26,522 nt of DNA from a virus. Both the position numbers and the translations under genes were made by a program. The notes beneath the pieces were generated by a model. It was not told the origin of the DNA. It made no database searches and saw only the letters and a program-made list of their open reading frames with translations. Below are positions 1-7,627 of the stretch, piece by piece; positions within the stretch are counted from its first letter, which is position 1; each line of letters starts with the position of its first letter. The stretch covers positions 1-26,522 of IMG/VR virus record IMGVR_UViG_3300031746_003562; one strand, written 5' to 3'.

Positions 1-235
1 ACGTGCTGGGGACGGGGTCGGATCCTGGAACGAGCGGCTTGGTTTTCGGCTTGATGAGCCCTGCGCCCGTGAACGTCATGCTGTCGCCGACCTGGCCTGC
101 CCACAACTCGGCAGTCGCCTCGCCGCGGAATAACAATCGAGGGAAAAGCGCATCGTGGAAGGCACGCTCAAGGGTGTTCTCCTGAACGATTGCTCGGATT
201 TCTGGCGATTGAACAATAATTGAAAAATCAGTCAT
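1..235 (-). CDS. Putative major capsid protein, N-terminal part (cut by window edge)
   Basis: The frame opens at an ATG at 235 and runs to the window edge, giving 78 codons of the N-terminus. The start reads MTDFSIIVQSPEIRAIVQEN, followed by a segment rich in FxDALFPRLLFRGEA-type residues. This resembles the N-terminal arm of phage coat proteins, and the position directly after a scaffold-like gene is where a major capsid gene is expected. The ribosome site (GAGGACG) lies inside a 13-bp mRNA stem (see regulatory entry). The C-terminal bulk is missing, so the fold cannot be checked. The call rests mainly on gene order. Another virion protein remains possible. Confidence 0.6.
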   Translation of the reverse strand, partial: MTDFSIIVQSPEIRAIVQENTLERAFHDALFPRLLFRGEATAELWAGQVGDSMTFTGAGLIKPKTKPLVPGSDPVPST

Positions 236-239
236 GACT

Positions 240-323
240 CGTCCTCGTCTTGTGGTTTGTTAGACTTCCCCGTTTGCCGTCATCGTTCCGGCGAACCCTT
301 GTGTGACCCGCAAGACGAAGACG
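240..323 (-). promoter_or_regulatory. Long-range inverted repeat covering the capsid ribosome-binding site
   Basis: CGTCTTCGTCTTG (323 to 311 on the minus strand) can pair with CAAGACGAGGACG (252 to 240). All 13 positions pair if one G-U wobble is allowed in the minus-strand mRNA. The second arm contains the GAGGACG ribosome site and ends 5 nt before the ATG at 235. The arms enclose about 58 nt. It could limit capsid translation until opened by ribosomes or a protein. That function is inference. Confidence 0.5.
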
Positions 324-328
324 TGCTC

Positions 329-1186
329 TCAAATATTAAGCTTCAATCCCTGAGAAAGAAGATGCTCTCGATATTCTTGTGGGTTCATTTTTCGAGCATC
401 TTTTTTCCCTAGTACCGCTGCGGTTTGTGTCAGCGTTCCAGGCTTGGGCGCATTGACATTGCTGCTCCCATTTCCCGTTGTCGCCGGCCGAACCACTTCG
501 CTAAACAAAACTGGGTGTGACTCTCTCAGACTCGAGAAGTATTTCCGTTCATCGAATTTCGCTTGGTCTTGTTCGCTCAAACTCTCGACGTGTTTGGTCA
601 GCATCCGAATCGCGACTTCGACCGAGACATCGTCTCTGATACCAGCCGTGAACGCCGCCGCCATCAAGGCCATCTCAGCGTCTTTTGCCTCGAGGCGTTG
701 CTCGAGATCTTTTCGAGCTCGTGACTCTTGGCTCAATCTTTGATTCTGTGACTCATAGGTTTTCTGCCACTTGCTGCGCTCTTTGAAGAGTTGACTCGCC
801 TCTTTGTTGCTCTCGGGTTTGCTCTTATCCGAATCCACTTTCTGAACTTCTTGTCGTGGCGGTTGCGCTTTGACTTTGCCGCTCTTGACGCCTTGAATCA
901 GCCCCTTGAATTCATCGACGCTCGATAAGCCGAGCTCTTTTACAATTGAATCGATTGCCTCTTTGCGGCCCTTTTCGCGTGCGTCATCTTTTGCTTTTTT
1001 GAATGCGTGTTGCGGAACGATAAAATTCTTTCCGTTCCCGGTCGTCGAGAATTCCGACTGTTGCCCGTTCCCATTTTGCTTTTCCGATTGCTCGGTCGGC
1101 ATCGGTGGCTGAATAGGATCGATTGATACTGGTGCGCCGAGCGGTGGTGAACCGCTTGTCTGAACCTCTTGCGTCCCATCTAGCAT
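329..1186 (-). CDS. Probable capsid scaffolding protein
   Basis: This 285-residue protein has the composition of phage scaffolds: a Pro/Gln/Asn-rich N-terminus, then a very charged helical middle. Residues about 125-180 are rich in Lys, Glu, Arg and Gln and look like a coiled coil (ERSKWQKTYESQNQRLSQES). A small C-terminal domain ends KMNPQEYREHLLSQGLKLNI, like the C-terminal capsid-binding helices of scaffolds. It lies just before the probable capsid gene. AAGGACACGAC precedes the ATG. Scaffolds assemble the procapsid and leave or are cleaved before maturation. No protease motif is seen in it. Confidence 0.75.
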   Translation of the reverse strand: MLDGTQEVQTSGSPPLGAPVSIDPIQPPMPTEQSEKQNGNGQQSEFSTTGNGKNFIVPQHAFKKAKDDAREKGRKEAIDSIVKELGLSSVDEFKGLIQGVKSGKVKAQPPRQEVQKVDSDKSKPESNKEASQLFKERSKWQKTYESQNQRLSQESRARKDLEQRLEAKDAEMALMAAAFTAGIRDDVSVEVAIRMLTKHVESLSEQDQAKFDERKYFSSLRESHPVLFSEVVRPATTGNGSSNVNAPKPGTLTQTAAVLGKKDARKMNPQEYREHLLSQGLKLNI

Positions 1187-1312
1187 GTCGTGTCCTTGTC
1201 TTGGGGTATCCCGTCTGTATTCACCGACTGTTCACCGCCGTCGTCACGTATCTGCAACGACAGAATGACCGCCGACTATTTCAGAGCGCGATTCCGCCTT
1301 TTGGGGTGATTC

Positions 1313-1334
1313 GGCTCTCGATAGTTTGAGAGCC
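1313..1334 (-). terminator. Hairpin in the gap before the scaffold gene
   Basis: GGCTCTC (1313-1319) and GAGAGCC (1328-1334) form a perfect 7-bp stem with an 8-nt loop. No run of T follows on either strand, so an intrinsic terminator is uncertain. It could be an mRNA processing or stability element between the structural genes. Confidence 0.3.
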
Positions 1335-1349
1335 TACGGTTAAACAACT

Positions 1350-1380
1350 TTATACAAACTTAAACAAACGCATTGTATAA
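1350..1380 (-). promoter_or_regulatory. AT-rich inverted repeat, possible late promoter/operator for scaffold and capsid
   Basis: TTATACA (1350-1356) and TGTATAA (1374-1380) are perfect inverted repeats 17 nt apart. They lie inside an AT-rich patch in the 215-bp gap between two structural genes. GTTTAA occurs twice on the minus strand. TATAAA could serve as a -10 box, but no good -35 box is seen at 16-18 bp. A DNA-binding site or phage-specific promoter is plausible. Confidence 0.3.
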
Positions 1381-1401
1381 GTGTGGATAAGCGAGCAACT
1401 C

Positions 1402-1821
1402 TTATACGCTGGCGAATTTTTCGGTCAGTGCAACGACAGTGTTGGGCACGTAGCGAATGACTGCGCGGGTGACTGTATTCGGGAAGGTAATCGTCTTGCC
1501 GTCGACTGAGAGAGCCGCGATTCCAACTGCCGTCGAGGCGCCGCCGGGAGGAAGAAGAGGAGTCACAGCGGAGTCGCCCGCGAGATAGGTTCCGACGCTG
1601 GCGCCGGTTCCCGAGGTGACAACACGAGCACTCTGAACAAGCAGGGCGCCGTTGCCTGGAATCGTCACGCCTGCAACGCCTGTGATCGTGCCCGTGTCAT
1701 ATTCGACGGCCGTGAACATCGTGCCGAGGTCGATCTTGGCGAGCGCGTCAGAGATCTTGTTGGGGTTGGCTTCGTTCAGAACATTCTTTAGGGTCTCGAC
1801 AACGGTGGTTGTAGTTGGCAT
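1402..1821 (-). CDS. Small phage structural protein (head decoration or head completion candidate)
   Basis: The 139-residue product begins MPTTTTVVETLKNVLNEANP, then forms a beta-rich Gly/Ser/Thr domain ending with TITFPNTVTRAVIRYVP and LTEKFA. Proteins with this N-terminal helix and C-terminal pattern recur beside scaffold and capsid genes of tailed phages and are usually annotated as hypothetical or structural. It follows 20 bp after the preceding gene, with AAGGAGCAAAA before the ATG at 1821. Its exact role is not known to me. A capsid decoration role is inferred from position. Confidence 0.55.
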   Translation of the reverse strand: MPTTTTVVETLKNVLNEANPNKISDALAKIDLGTMFTAVEYDTGTITGVAGVTIPGNGALLVQSARVVTSGTGASVGTYLAGDSAVTPLLPPGGASTAVGIAALSVDGKTITFPNTVTRAVIRYVPNTVVALTEKFASV

Positions 1822-1841
1822 TTTTGCTCCTTAAGGATTGG

Positions 1842-2219
1842 TTACGCTTTCTCGCCCAGAAAAACTTTTACGGTTGTTGCGGTCGCCAAAACACGAGTGA
1901 GATCGATTGCCGTGATCGGAACCGTTTGCGACATCAGAATCAAAAATGAGTCGAATGGAATTGCCTGCGTCGTGCCATCCGCGCTTGTCAAACGCGCTTT
2001 AACTTTGCCGCCGAGCGCTTTCAAAATTACCACATGCGCATTGACAAGCGTTCCGAATGGAACCGCAACCGGCGTATCGACCGAGAGTGTTATGTCCGAG
2101 GGTTGTTTGCTCTTCAACGCAAGCGGCTCATCAATCGGCGTCGCCAACGAAGGGTCGAGCGACGTCAACGAGAGCGGCGTGACGGTATAGCTGCCGGATA
2201 AAACGAATTGGTCGGCCAT
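1842..2219 (-). CDS. Small phage structural protein, unknown role
   Basis: A 125-residue, beta-rich protein without cysteines. It starts MADQFVLSGSYTVTPLSLTS and has a C-terminal stretch PFDSFLILMSQTVPITAIDL. Similar beta-sandwich-like proteins are common next to capsid genes. Location between small morphogenesis genes and the scaffold suggests a virion component. The ribosome site is weak (GTTGAG before ATG). No catalytic motif is visible. It might be a paralogue-type partner of the next protein, but sequence similarity between the two is not evident by eye. Confidence 0.5.
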   Translation of the reverse strand: MADQFVLSGSYTVTPLSLTSLDPSLATPIDEPLALKSKQPSDITLSVDTPVAVPFGTLVNAHVVILKALGGKVKARLTSADGTTQAIPFDSFLILMSQTVPITAIDLTRVLATATTVKVFLGEKA

Positions 2220-2248
2220 CTCAACTCACGAAAAAAGGTTCACAGCAA

Positions 2249-2446
2249 TCAGCCCGGGCCAATCTTAAAAGGCGAGGGGTCGGGGGCCTTCGGCAACGAA
2301 GCCTGTGGAAGTTTTGATTCGGTGTCTTTGTTGTCGGCAACTTCGTCTTTGTATTTCCCATAGCGCTCGTCGAAAAGCTCGGCTGCGCTTTTCTGAGAGG
2401 CGGCACCAGCGTTTGCGAATTCGACCCAGAGGGGTTGGTCAGGCAT
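2249..2446 (-). CDS. Small hypothetical protein in head module
   Basis: A 65-residue acidic, helical N-terminal region (AAELFDERYGKYKDEVADNK) is followed by a Pro-rich tail (LPKAPDPSPFKIGPG). AGGAG lies 6 nt before the ATG at 2446, which supports translation. The Pro-rich tail resembles that of the neighbouring 55-residue protein. No family is recognised. A small virion or assembly factor is a guess from context only. Confidence 0.55.
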   Translation of the reverse strand: MPDQPLWVEFANAGAASQKSAAELFDERYGKYKDEVADNKDTESKLPQASLPKAPDPSPFKIGPG

Positions 2447-2481
2447 TGGCGTTCTCCTATTGGTGTTTCGTGCGCTCGCTA

Positions 2482-2649
2482 TTACTTTGTCGCGCCGAAC
2501 GGTGAAGGCGGACTCGGCAAGGCTGGCGTTGTAGGGGGTGGTGGAGTTTTTACTTCCGAGTATGATCCCATCGCGGAATCGTAAACGTTGACGACTGATT
2601 TCTGACTCGACTGCTCGGCCTGTTTTGCAAGCTCAATTGCACAAGGCAT
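2482..2649 (-). CDS. Small proline-rich hypothetical protein (55 aa)
   Basis: This short frame starts at an ATG at 2649 behind a strong GGGAGGG site 4 nt upstream and ends with TAA. The protein begins MPCAIELAKQAEQSSQKSVV and ends in a Pro-rich tail (KTPPPPTTPALPSPPSPFG). It fills an otherwise empty gap in the operon. The size and tail match the next gene's product, so the two may be related small structural or linker proteins. No known domain is seen. Confidence 0.5.
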   Translation of the reverse strand: MPCAIELAKQAEQSSQKSVVNVYDSAMGSYSEVKTPPPPTTPALPSPPSPFGATK

Positions 2650-2669
2650 GCGTCCCTCCCCCGCTCAAA

Positions 2670-2888
2670 CTAAAAAGGCTTCTTCTGAAAACTGTTTTGC
2701 TTGTCGACCATCGGCGGAATGTTTTCGGCATAGTGACCGTGCGGCGCTTGCGCCATTCCCGTCGTCAGCATCTCGCCGCATTGCGAACAAATGGGCGCGT
2801 CCTGACCGAAGCCTTCTTTGGCCGTTCCGAGTTCGAGTGCTCGTGTTCGCGGTGTCCTAATCGTTTTCACGCCGGGATGAATCGCCAT
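2670..2888 (-). CDS. Small hypothetical protein with CxxC pair
   Basis: The 72-residue product has a basic N-terminus (MAIHPGVKTIRTPRTRALEL) and a single CSQCGE motif near residue 34, followed by two histidines (HGHY) that could complete a metal site. AGAGGACGCA precedes the ATG. It is one of several small genes between the second HNH gene and the structural genes. Its function is unknown. Confidence 0.5.
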   Translation of the reverse strand: MAIHPGVKTIRTPRTRALELGTAKEGFGQDAPICSQCGEMLTTGMAQAPHGHYAENIPPMVDKQNSFQKKPF

Positions 2889-2896
2889 TGCGTCCT

Positions 2897-3157
2897 CTAT
2901 TTCTTGATCTCAAACGGCAGGTTACTGTGTGTCAGCGGTCGAGATTCAAAATCTTTCCACACGATCATTCCAGGTTCACCGGGGGCGAGTTCTTTCGATG
3001 GTTGCGATACGGGGTCTTTTAACGCCGGTCGCATTTGCGCATCAAAAGGAGATTCGACAGAAACTTTTTTTGAATCTCCCGCCCCTTTGAAATTGAATTC
3101 AATTCCCATATCGCTGACTCTATCCACAAATACAACCAGAGCGCAAGTACTCGTCAC
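2897..3157 (-). CDS. Small hypothetical protein, GTG start overlapping upstream gene
   Basis: The frame begins with GTG at 3157, overlapping the TGA of the upstream gene, which suggests coupled translation. The first 16 residues (MTSTCALVVFVDRVSDM) look unlike the rest, so an internal ATG at 3109 (MGIEFNFKGAGD) is an alternative start giving 70 residues. The product is hydrophilic with no recognisable domain. It sits in the run of small proteins before the structural genes. Confidence 0.45.
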   Translation of the reverse strand: MTSTCALVVFVDRVSDMGIEFNFKGAGDSKKVSVESPFDAQMRPALKDPVSQPSKELAPGEPGMIVWKDFESRPLTHSNLPFEIKK

Positions 3158-3576
3158 GCCACTTTGCCGCCGATACGTTTGTACACGTGTGCGATCAATA
3201 GATAAGGGTCATTGTGTTTCATGCCTTCACCCTCTGGATCGACCGCGTCTTTAGCGTCGTTCCACTTGTCTTGATCTTCTTGTTCGGTAACCCATTCGGG
3301 GAAATCGTCGAGCGCGAAATCAAATCCCTGCATCTTCTCGACGAGCTCTTCGTCGGGATTTCCATCATCGATTTTCTTTGCTTCCTCTTCGACGATGGCC
3401 GAATAATCTTTCTCTTCTTCCTGCTCGCCCTCTTCTTTTTCCTCGGGCTCCTCGACCTTGGGATTCTCTTTCGCGTCCTCGTCGGCCTCAAACTTTTGTT
3501 TCGCCTTCATGGGGAATGGCGGCTTCTTTTTATTCTGCTGAATGAACGCGTTCATTTTCTTTGCAGGAATTGGCAT
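3154..3576 (-). CDS. Acidic hypothetical protein
   Basis: This 140-residue protein has a basic head (MPIPAKKMNAFIQQNKKKPP), a long Glu/Lys-rich stretch (about residues 28-70) and a C-terminal domain containing FDFALDDFPEWVTEQEDQ and HNDPYLLIAHVYKRIGG. The acidic region may be disordered or a coiled coil. AAGGGG lies 8 nt before the ATG. Its position after the gp7-like gene suggests a morphogenesis or scaffold-accessory role, but no family is recognised. Confidence 0.55.
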   Translation of the reverse strand: MPIPAKKMNAFIQQNKKKPPFPMKAKQKFEADEDAKENPKVEEPEEKEEGEQEEEKDYSAIVEEEAKKIDDGNPDEELVEKMQGFDFALDDFPEWVTEQEDQDKWNDAKDAVDPEGEGMKHNDPYLLIAHVYKRIGGKVA

Positions 3577-3652
3577 TTGTTTTTCCCCTTTAACGGTCGG
3601 TCAAAAGATAACAGCGAAACGGTACACCAAAACAATCTGTCGAGACAAGAAG

Positions 3653-3994
3653 TCATACGGCGATCTTCTTTTTGAATCTGCCGAGCACATCGATTTGTCG
3701 CTCTCGATAGTGCTCTTTCAAATGTTGCGAGTGAGTCGTGACAATCAAATTCTCGAGACGGTTATCCCAACACCTGCCATTCTTATGATGCACGTCTTCT
3801 TCGGTTTTCAATTTGCGTCCGAGATGACACTCCATCATGAAACGATGCTCCAAAATATATCCGCGTCGGCCAACCAAAACCTCGACGTACCCATCGTCCC
3901 GAATTTTGTATTTCCGTTTCGGGTGCCGTTGTCGAATTGCGTGCCGCAAAACTTTTAGAAATGACGGCCCCAATTTCGCCGGGCGTTTCCTCAT
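3653..3994 (-). CDS. HNH endonuclease, free-standing homing-type
   Basis: The 113-residue protein carries a basic N-terminus, then DGYVEVLVGRRGYILEHRFM with an EH core. HH at residues 69-70 follows, then KNGRCWDNRLENL and a terminal H-x(2-3)-H. This order fits the HNH_3 type of phage homing nucleases, where the histidines bind a metal and activate water. ATG at 3994 overlaps the upstream TGA (ATGA). A longer frame to 4105 exists but lacks a ribosome site. Its insertion inside the head operon is typical of mobile HNH genes, although it could instead act in packaging. Confidence 0.8.
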   Translation of the reverse strand: MRKRPAKLGPSFLKVLRHAIRQRHPKRKYKIRDDGYVEVLVGRRGYILEHRFMMECHLGRKLKTEEDVHHKNGRCWDNRLENLIVTTHSQHLKEHYRERQIDVLGRFKKKIAV

Positions 3995-4929
3995 AGCGCG
4001 GTTGCACGCTTTCCGTTTCGCCAAACCCAACCAGGAATTCCCCAGTCTCGTTTCCATGGCGACACAACCGCGCGGTCGTTCGGTCGATTGGGCGGGAATG
4101 CCCACTCTTGACCTTGCAATGATTCGGGTATCGCTTCGCCTTTCGGTGTCGCGGGCGGCATGAAAAACATTTCTCCGACGCCCGCGACCTGCCCGTGCAT
4201 TGCGAGTGAATCGATTGCCACTCTATCGTCATACGGGTTCCCGTCCTCGTCGACCATTTCCTCCCACTGCATTTTCATTCCGGGAACTTCACGCGCTGTG
4301 TCTTCAATAGCGTCTCGGTGCGAAGCATTGTATGCCCACGCTGTTTCTGTACGGACTATTCTTTCAGCCTGCCACCACTCGCCCTCGATGGCGGGGAGCA
4401 CACGCCCGATTGCTTGGTCTTGATTCTCTCCCGTGAGCAGTGACATGGCGAGCTCTCGCTCAACCGCCTTCACGGTCTGTGCGCCATGTTTTGCCATGCT
4501 GCTCTGGTGCATGCGAAGCAAAGAGGTCTTTCTTTTGTCGATGATTCCATAGAACCTCGACGCTTCTTCGAGGGGCAATTCAATCGTGGCGCCCGTGAAC
4601 TTCTTCTCGAGTCGCCCAACGTCCTTCAAGAGCCCGCTCACCGCTTCTTTCTGCGCCTCTCGCGTGACCGACCCGAGCTCGGCCGCCATCTTCGCCGATA
4701 GCGTTGCTTGCCCGTCTGTGATTTGAGCGAGTGCGAACCGCATTTGATGCGTGGTGAAAGTGTCCGCGCCGCGACCTAGTTGAGCTCTGAGCTTCGCCTC
4801 TTGCTCTATCGCGGCCTCGTGATACATGCGACTGAGAGGGAATACGCCTCGGCGCATAGAGAGACGGAGGAGTCGTTGCCGATGCTCCTCCATCACTTGC
4901 TGATAGTACTTTTTTTTCGCCGATGCCAC
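3991..4929 (-). CDS. Head morphogenesis protein, SPP1 gp7 / Mu gpF family
   Basis: This 312-residue protein is mainly helical up to about residue 190, then shows RTETAWAYNASHRDAI (193-208), the hallmark region of the SPP1 gp7/Mu F family. It ends in a domain containing MHGQVAGVGEMFFMPP and FPPNRPNDRAVVSPWKRDWG. Members bind portal or DNA and act as minor head proteins, sometimes ejected. The start is GTG at 4929, with GAGGGG four bases upstream. It lies 9 bp after the fibre-like gene, further from the portal than is usual in this family because five or more genes separate them. Confidence 0.85.
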   Translation of the reverse strand: MASAKKKYYQQVMEEHRQRLLRLSMRRGVFPLSRMYHEAAIEQEAKLRAQLGRGADTFTTHQMRFALAQITDGQATLSAKMAAELGSVTREAQKEAVSGLLKDVGRLEKKFTGATIELPLEEASRFYGIIDKRKTSLLRMHQSSMAKHGAQTVKAVERELAMSLLTGENQDQAIGRVLPAIEGEWWQAERIVRTETAWAYNASHRDAIEDTAREVPGMKMQWEEMVDEDGNPYDDRVAIDSLAMHGQVAGVGEMFFMPPATPKGEAIPESLQGQEWAFPPNRPNDRAVVSPWKRDWGIPGWVWRNGKRATAL

Positions 4930-4938
4930 GTGCCCCTC

Positions 4939-6804
4939 TTACTCTGAGAAAAGACGATGGAAGAAGTTTGCATCGACCGCGAGTTTACCGGGAAGCAATC
5001 GCAATGCGGCGAGTGTCAAAGCTGCGCTTCCATCAATTGAGAAATCACCGAGTGTGTTAGTACCGGCAGTGAATGTTGACGAAACGTGAACCTGATTGAA
5101 CGCGCTATCGCCCATTCCCGCGCCAACCATATTGACTCCCCATCCGGCGTTTCCGCTCATATCTGTGGTGCCTAACATAGAGATATGGTTATGCGGCGTA
5201 GAGATACGAATTGCGTCGGCGAGATTGTTAATAAGCTTTGAAGCACCTGCAACAGTAATTTTGTTTGCGCCTTTGCAACTAGAGCTTGTAATGTTGACGA
5301 AATAAGCCATATCAATTGCCGCCTGAACGCAAGCGGATATTTCAGAATCAACTAACCCTATACTATTAAACGCTTGATAAAGGGCAATTCCATAACGGCA
5401 ATCTCTAATTATAATTCCAGAACTACCTGCAATTCCCCCCGTGACTATTGCGTTCTCGCAATAGACGCCACATCCTTGAACGCCTGTCGACGATTTCCAC
5501 CCCTCAAGTATCGTATTCGTATGCGCTATTAAAGTTGCACCTTTTGTAATTTCAACTGCACGCACGCCCGTTAAAGATCCCGGCCATATAAAACAGCCAG
5601 CTAAAGTTAAATTACCCGTTCCCCTCAATTGAATTCCGTATGTTCCAGTAGCAGGTGCAACCGCGTCGACAACACACGAGGTGAAACTAGCGGCTCCGCT
5701 TATTGTCAATTGAATAACGTTCGAGTTGGTAGTTTTGCCGCGAAATAAACAACTGGTAGAAACAACCGCCAACAATCCTGTGCTATTTAACGCGCCAAAA
5801 CTTCCAGTGTTGCTGGCAACAAACTTTAGATTTGTAAGAATGACCGCGCCGCCATTTGATGCCGCTCTTGATTCTGGAACACGAATTGTAATCGGCGTTC
5901 CGGGGGATGGCTCAATGCTGACGGCCTGCGTGCAAAGCTCAAATGTCTGTCCATTAAATGCCGTGACAGTTGTATTTGAAGCGGTGATCTCCAAAGTGTC
6001 TATTGTGTTTGACGCAATCGGAAAATATTTTCCTGACTGCGCGCCGCTTGTGACTTTGACGAATTTCCCCTTTAGGTCGTTCACCGTCCAGCCGGCGGCG
6101 GCCATTGTTATGAAGCGCGTGCTAACGCTTGTGAACGTTCCAGATTGCACACCCGTTGCCGGGGTAATCAAACTCCAATCAAGACCGATGAGGCTCAACA
6201 AAACACCGGGGGCCTGAATATGCGTTGTGATCTTGATTTCCTCAACATAGGTGCCCGCTTTGATATTGATTGTGAAATTGTGACTGAGCACGTGAGGTAT
6301 GAGAGCGATCGCCGCGGCGATTGTTTTAAATGGCGCTAGAACCGTTCCTGCATTCGCATCGTTTCCGAGAACCGTATCGACCCAATATGTTGCGTCCGCC
6401 TGCGACGCTATCTGTGAAGTGGTGAGAATCCCAGAAAGCTGTGTCGTCGGAAGTTGCCCCGAGACTCTCGACGTCGGAAGGTTACCATCTGTCTGTGAAA
6501 TCGGTAATTGTCCCGAGACTCGTGTCGTCGGTAGATTGCCCGACGTTTGCGTCAATGGAAGATTGCCCGATATCTGCGAGACGTTCACGGGTGGATTCTG
6601 TTGCGTCGAGATCGGATTGATTCCAACACCGGGAACGGCAGTGATTTTCAAAATGCTATCGACGACCTGCGCGCCGCCGAGATTGGCAACGATATTTGCT
6701 TCGGTATCCTCGAATACAATTCCTTGTCCTGGGCGTAAAATTCCATAGTAGGGGTAGGGAAGCGATATCGCGGCGCCGGAAATGTTCGTGATCATCATTG
6801 CCAT
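4939..6804 (-). CDS. Beta-helix fibre-like virion protein with nonapeptide repeats
   Basis: The 621-residue product has three parts. Residues 1-75 are a small beta domain that may anchor it. Residues 77-130 hold six tandem 9-residue units such as QTSGNLPTT and RVSGQLPTT, a repeat style seen in phage fibre stalks. From about 138 (YWVDTVLGNDANAGTVLAPFKTI) on, it reads like a right-handed parallel beta-helix of the pectin-lyase type (repeating short beta strands, Asn ladders, SGIIIRDCRYGIALYQ). Such folds occur in tailspikes and depolymerases. AGGAG precedes the ATG at 6804. It lies between the methylase and the gp7-like gene, which is unusual for a tail fibre and suggests a head fibre or an adsorption protein. 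Catalytic residues cannot be assigned. Confidence 0.75.
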   Translation of the reverse strand: MAMMITNISGAAISLPYPYYGILRPGQGIVFEDTEANIVANLGGAQVVDSILKITAVPGVGINPISTQQNPPVNVSQISGNLPLTQTSGNLPTTRVSGQLPISQTDGNLPTSRVSGQLPTTQLSGILTTSQIASQADATYWVDTVLGNDANAGTVLAPFKTIAAAIALIPHVLSHNFTINIKAGTYVEEIKITTHIQAPGVLLSLIGLDWSLITPATGVQSGTFTSVSTRFITMAAAGWTVNDLKGKFVKVTSGAQSGKYFPIASNTIDTLEITASNTTVTAFNGQTFELCTQAVSIEPSPGTPITIRVPESRAASNGGAVILTNLKFVASNTGSFGALNSTGLLAVVSTSCLFRGKTTNSNVIQLTISGAASFTSCVVDAVAPATGTYGIQLRGTGNLTLAGCFIWPGSLTGVRAVEITKGATLIAHTNTILEGWKSSTGVQGCGVYCENAIVTGGIAGSSGIIIRDCRYGIALYQAFNSIGLVDSEISACVQAAIDMAYFVNITSSSCKGANKITVAGASKLINNLADAIRISTPHNHISMLGTTDMSGNAGWGVNMVGAGMGDSAFNQVHVSSTFTAGTNTLGDFSIDGSAALTLAALRLLPGKLAVDANFFHRLFSE

Positions 6805-6826
6805 TTGCGTGTCTCCTATCGTGAGT

Positions 6827-7627
6827 TTATGGAAGTGCGCCTATCCTGTTCTCAGCCATCGCTCGTTTTTTGCGCATGCGTTCAACCAATAACGGGTTCA
6901 AATTCCAACAGCGCACGCTGGTTTTTAAATCGCGATTCCATCGTGGGAGTTGATCTTCTCGAAGCCAAAGACGCTCGGACAAATATGTGCCATCTCGATT
7001 TTTAAATCCTCTATTTTTTACTTTATACCAAACCTTCACCCATCCTGCGGGAGCACTACGCTCCGTTACCGCGATGAGCGATTCTTGTTTGCTCGCCCAC
7101 TCCCAGAATTGTGCATGATTGAAATCGCTTTTACACCCGACGCTGTATGTGTCTTTGTACGGCGGGTCGCAGTAGATTAAATCTGCGCTTATACCGGCAG
7201 TTAAATAATCAGAGAACTTGAAAATCACATCTCGAATCTTTGGCGCCAACTTGATTAACGTATTGCGCGCGTACAACGCGAAGTTTTGTTTAGCTGATTT
7301 GTATGTATATCCACACCATGCACTGCCTCTAAAACTACAACCAAATTTTGCAACCGCCGTGCATGGGTCGAGTGGATCATTTTTCTCTCGTAATTGACAC
7401 CGCATTCGCTCTGTCACAAGAGGTGGCTTCCAACCTGTTTGAACTGCCTGTAATAAAATGATCATCGACTGCTCAAGATCTGACCCGTAGCGTATCCATG
7501 ACGGCGGCATCTCTGCAATTACCGATGCCGCCCCGACAAATGGCTCCCAATAACTCCTCGTCGTTTGCGCGGCAAAGAATCTCGCAATCGGTTTTGCCAC
7601 TGTCGCTTTGCCGCCAAGGTACATCAT
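6827..7627 (-). CDS. DNA adenine methyltransferase, D12 (Dam-like) class
   Basis: The 266-residue protein shows the class order: YLGGK (3-7), the SAM-binding EPFVGAAS loop (28-35) in place of FxGxG, and the catalytic DPPY (154-157). The family transfers a methyl group from S-adenosylmethionine to N6 of adenine. No restriction partner is seen, so it is probably an orphan enzyme that protects phage DNA or marks packaging or replication sites. The start overlaps the TGA of the HNH gene (ATGATG; 7627 or 7624). Recognition sequence cannot be read from the protein. Confidence 0.9.
   Translation of the reverse strand: MMYLGGKATVAKPIARFFAAQTTRSYWEPFVGAASVIAEMPPSWIRYGSDLEQSMIILLQAVQTGWKPPLVTERMRCQLREKNDPLDPCTAVAKFGCSFRGSAWCGYTYKSAKQNFALYARNTLIKLAPKIRDVIFKFSDYLTAGISADLIYCDPPYKDTYSVGCKSDFNHAQFWEWASKQESLIAVTERSAPAGWVKVWYKVKNRGFKNRDGTYLSERLWLREDQLPRWNRDLKTSVRCWNLNPLLVERMRKKRAMAENRIGALP

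Noticed and set aside
2625-3254. Plus-strand frame of 209 codons
   Set aside because: It is antisense to three minus-strand genes with good ribosome sites and has a low-complexity Arg/Leu/Cys composition typical of a shadow frame.
6299-6748. Plus-strand frame opposite the beta-helix gene
   Set aside because: It mirrors the 27-bp repeats of the fibre gene and has no independent support.
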